A stretch of 64,000 nucleotides of DNA from an uncultured Roseobacter sp. (GTDB lineage: Bacteria > Pseudomonadota > Alphaproteobacteria > Rhodobacterales > Rhodobacteraceae): NCBI RefSeq assembly GCF_947499265.1, contig NZ_CANMNK010000002.1:310001-374000 (forward strand), given 5' to 3'. The notes below the pieces were generated by a model, which saw only the letters and a list, made by a program, of their open reading frames with translations, did not search any database and was not told the DNA's origin. The position numbers and the translations under genes are program-made. This document shows positions 63,835 to 64,000 of the stretch, piece by piece; the stretch's first letter is position 1; every line of letters begins with the position of its first letter.

Positions 63835-64000
63835 GCGATCCCAAGAACCCCTTTGAAGGCACAAACCCTTTTGCCGCGATGATGGCGCAGGCGCAGGAGA
63901 TGGCGAAGAGCTTCCCGGCGATGGAGGCGTTTTCGCCCAAGGGGTTCGAGAAGATGATGGGCACCATGCCCAAGGACATGATGGAAATGATGTTCGGCAA
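63831..64000 (+). CDS. N-terminal fragment of an unknown protein (possible second CMD-family member)
   Basis: Starts with an ATGA overlap to the previous gene and runs off the window after about 56 residues. It begins [14 protein letters not shown] and is rich in methionine and phenylalanine (AMMAQAQEMAKSF, EKMMGTMPKDMMEMMFG). The phrase PKDMMEMMFG resembles the lead-in of a CMD-type domain, and tandem CMD genes would fit, but a phasin-like helical protein is also possible from this N-terminus. No domain can be proven in the visible part. Confidence 0.45.
   Translation, partial: MSDPKNPFEGTNPFAAMMAQAQEMAKSFPAMEAFSPKGFEKMMGTMPKDMMEMMFG

Overview
The window looks like chromosomal DNA from an alphaproteobacterium of the Rhodobacteraceae (Roseobacter group). 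The basis is moderately high GC, tightly overlapping genes, and a nuo (complex I) operon in alphaproteobacterial order with many small membrane, periplasmic and lipoprotein ORFs between subunits (DUF5337, DUF5333 and DUF3291 types, and an extended NuoE). A complete liu-type leucine degradation cluster and an FnrL-like box agree with this. The genus cannot be fixed from the sequence alone. No rRNA, tRNA, CRISPR or intact insertion sequence was seen.

Layout. 1-5.1 kb: N-terminal half of pepN (minus strand, cut by the window edge), two small ORFs, then malate synthase G with a GlcG-like protein and a C26 amidotransferase; a GntR-type palindrome precedes malate synthase. 5.1-12.6 kb: a degenerate REP-associated transposase-like gene, an SDR, a VOC protein, an ICMT-like methyltransferase, pntA-pntB, a YciA-like thioesterase and a DUF3422 protein. 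12.8-22.8 kb: an oligopeptide-type ABC transporter (binding protein and two permeases on minus; a fused double ATPase on plus) followed by two M20 amidohydrolases and an FAD amine/amino-acid oxidoreductase. Together these read as uptake and breakdown of an acylated amino acid or peptide-like compound. 22.8-32.5 kb: lipid A/LPS genes (glycosyltransferase, waaA), moaA, a lipoprotein, a PNPOx-like protein, glmS-glmU, a phosphoglycolate phosphatase-like HAD and a DegT aminotransferase.

32.6-42.7 kb: leucine/isovalerate catabolism: ivd, methylcrotonyl-CoA carboxylase beta and alpha, HMG-CoA lyase and a methylglutaconyl-CoA hydratase candidate, interleaved with an OmpW-like porin behind an FnrL-like box, an ASCH protein, a GST and proteins of unknown function. 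42.7-49.4 kb: an accessory-looking block with a GntP-type permease, a GNAT acetyltransferase, an MprF/LpiA-like aminoacyl-phospholipid synthase and a coiled-coil membrane protein of unknown function. 49.4-64.0 kb: a fasciclin-domain lipoprotein, then the nuo operon nuoA-B-C-D-E-F-G-H-I with twelve accessory ORFs interleaved, followed by one CMD-like gene and the start of another gene; nuoJ-N must lie beyond the window.

Most unusual features: the dense accessory layer inside nuo, including an AT-rich membrane ORF between nuoC and nuoD, a helix-hairpin-helix module shared by NuoE and a separate membrane-anchored protein, and two diverged DUF5333-like proteins; a RAYT-like protein that has lost the expected catalytic Tyr and one HUH His; and a GC-rich REP-like repeat between nuoH and nuoI.
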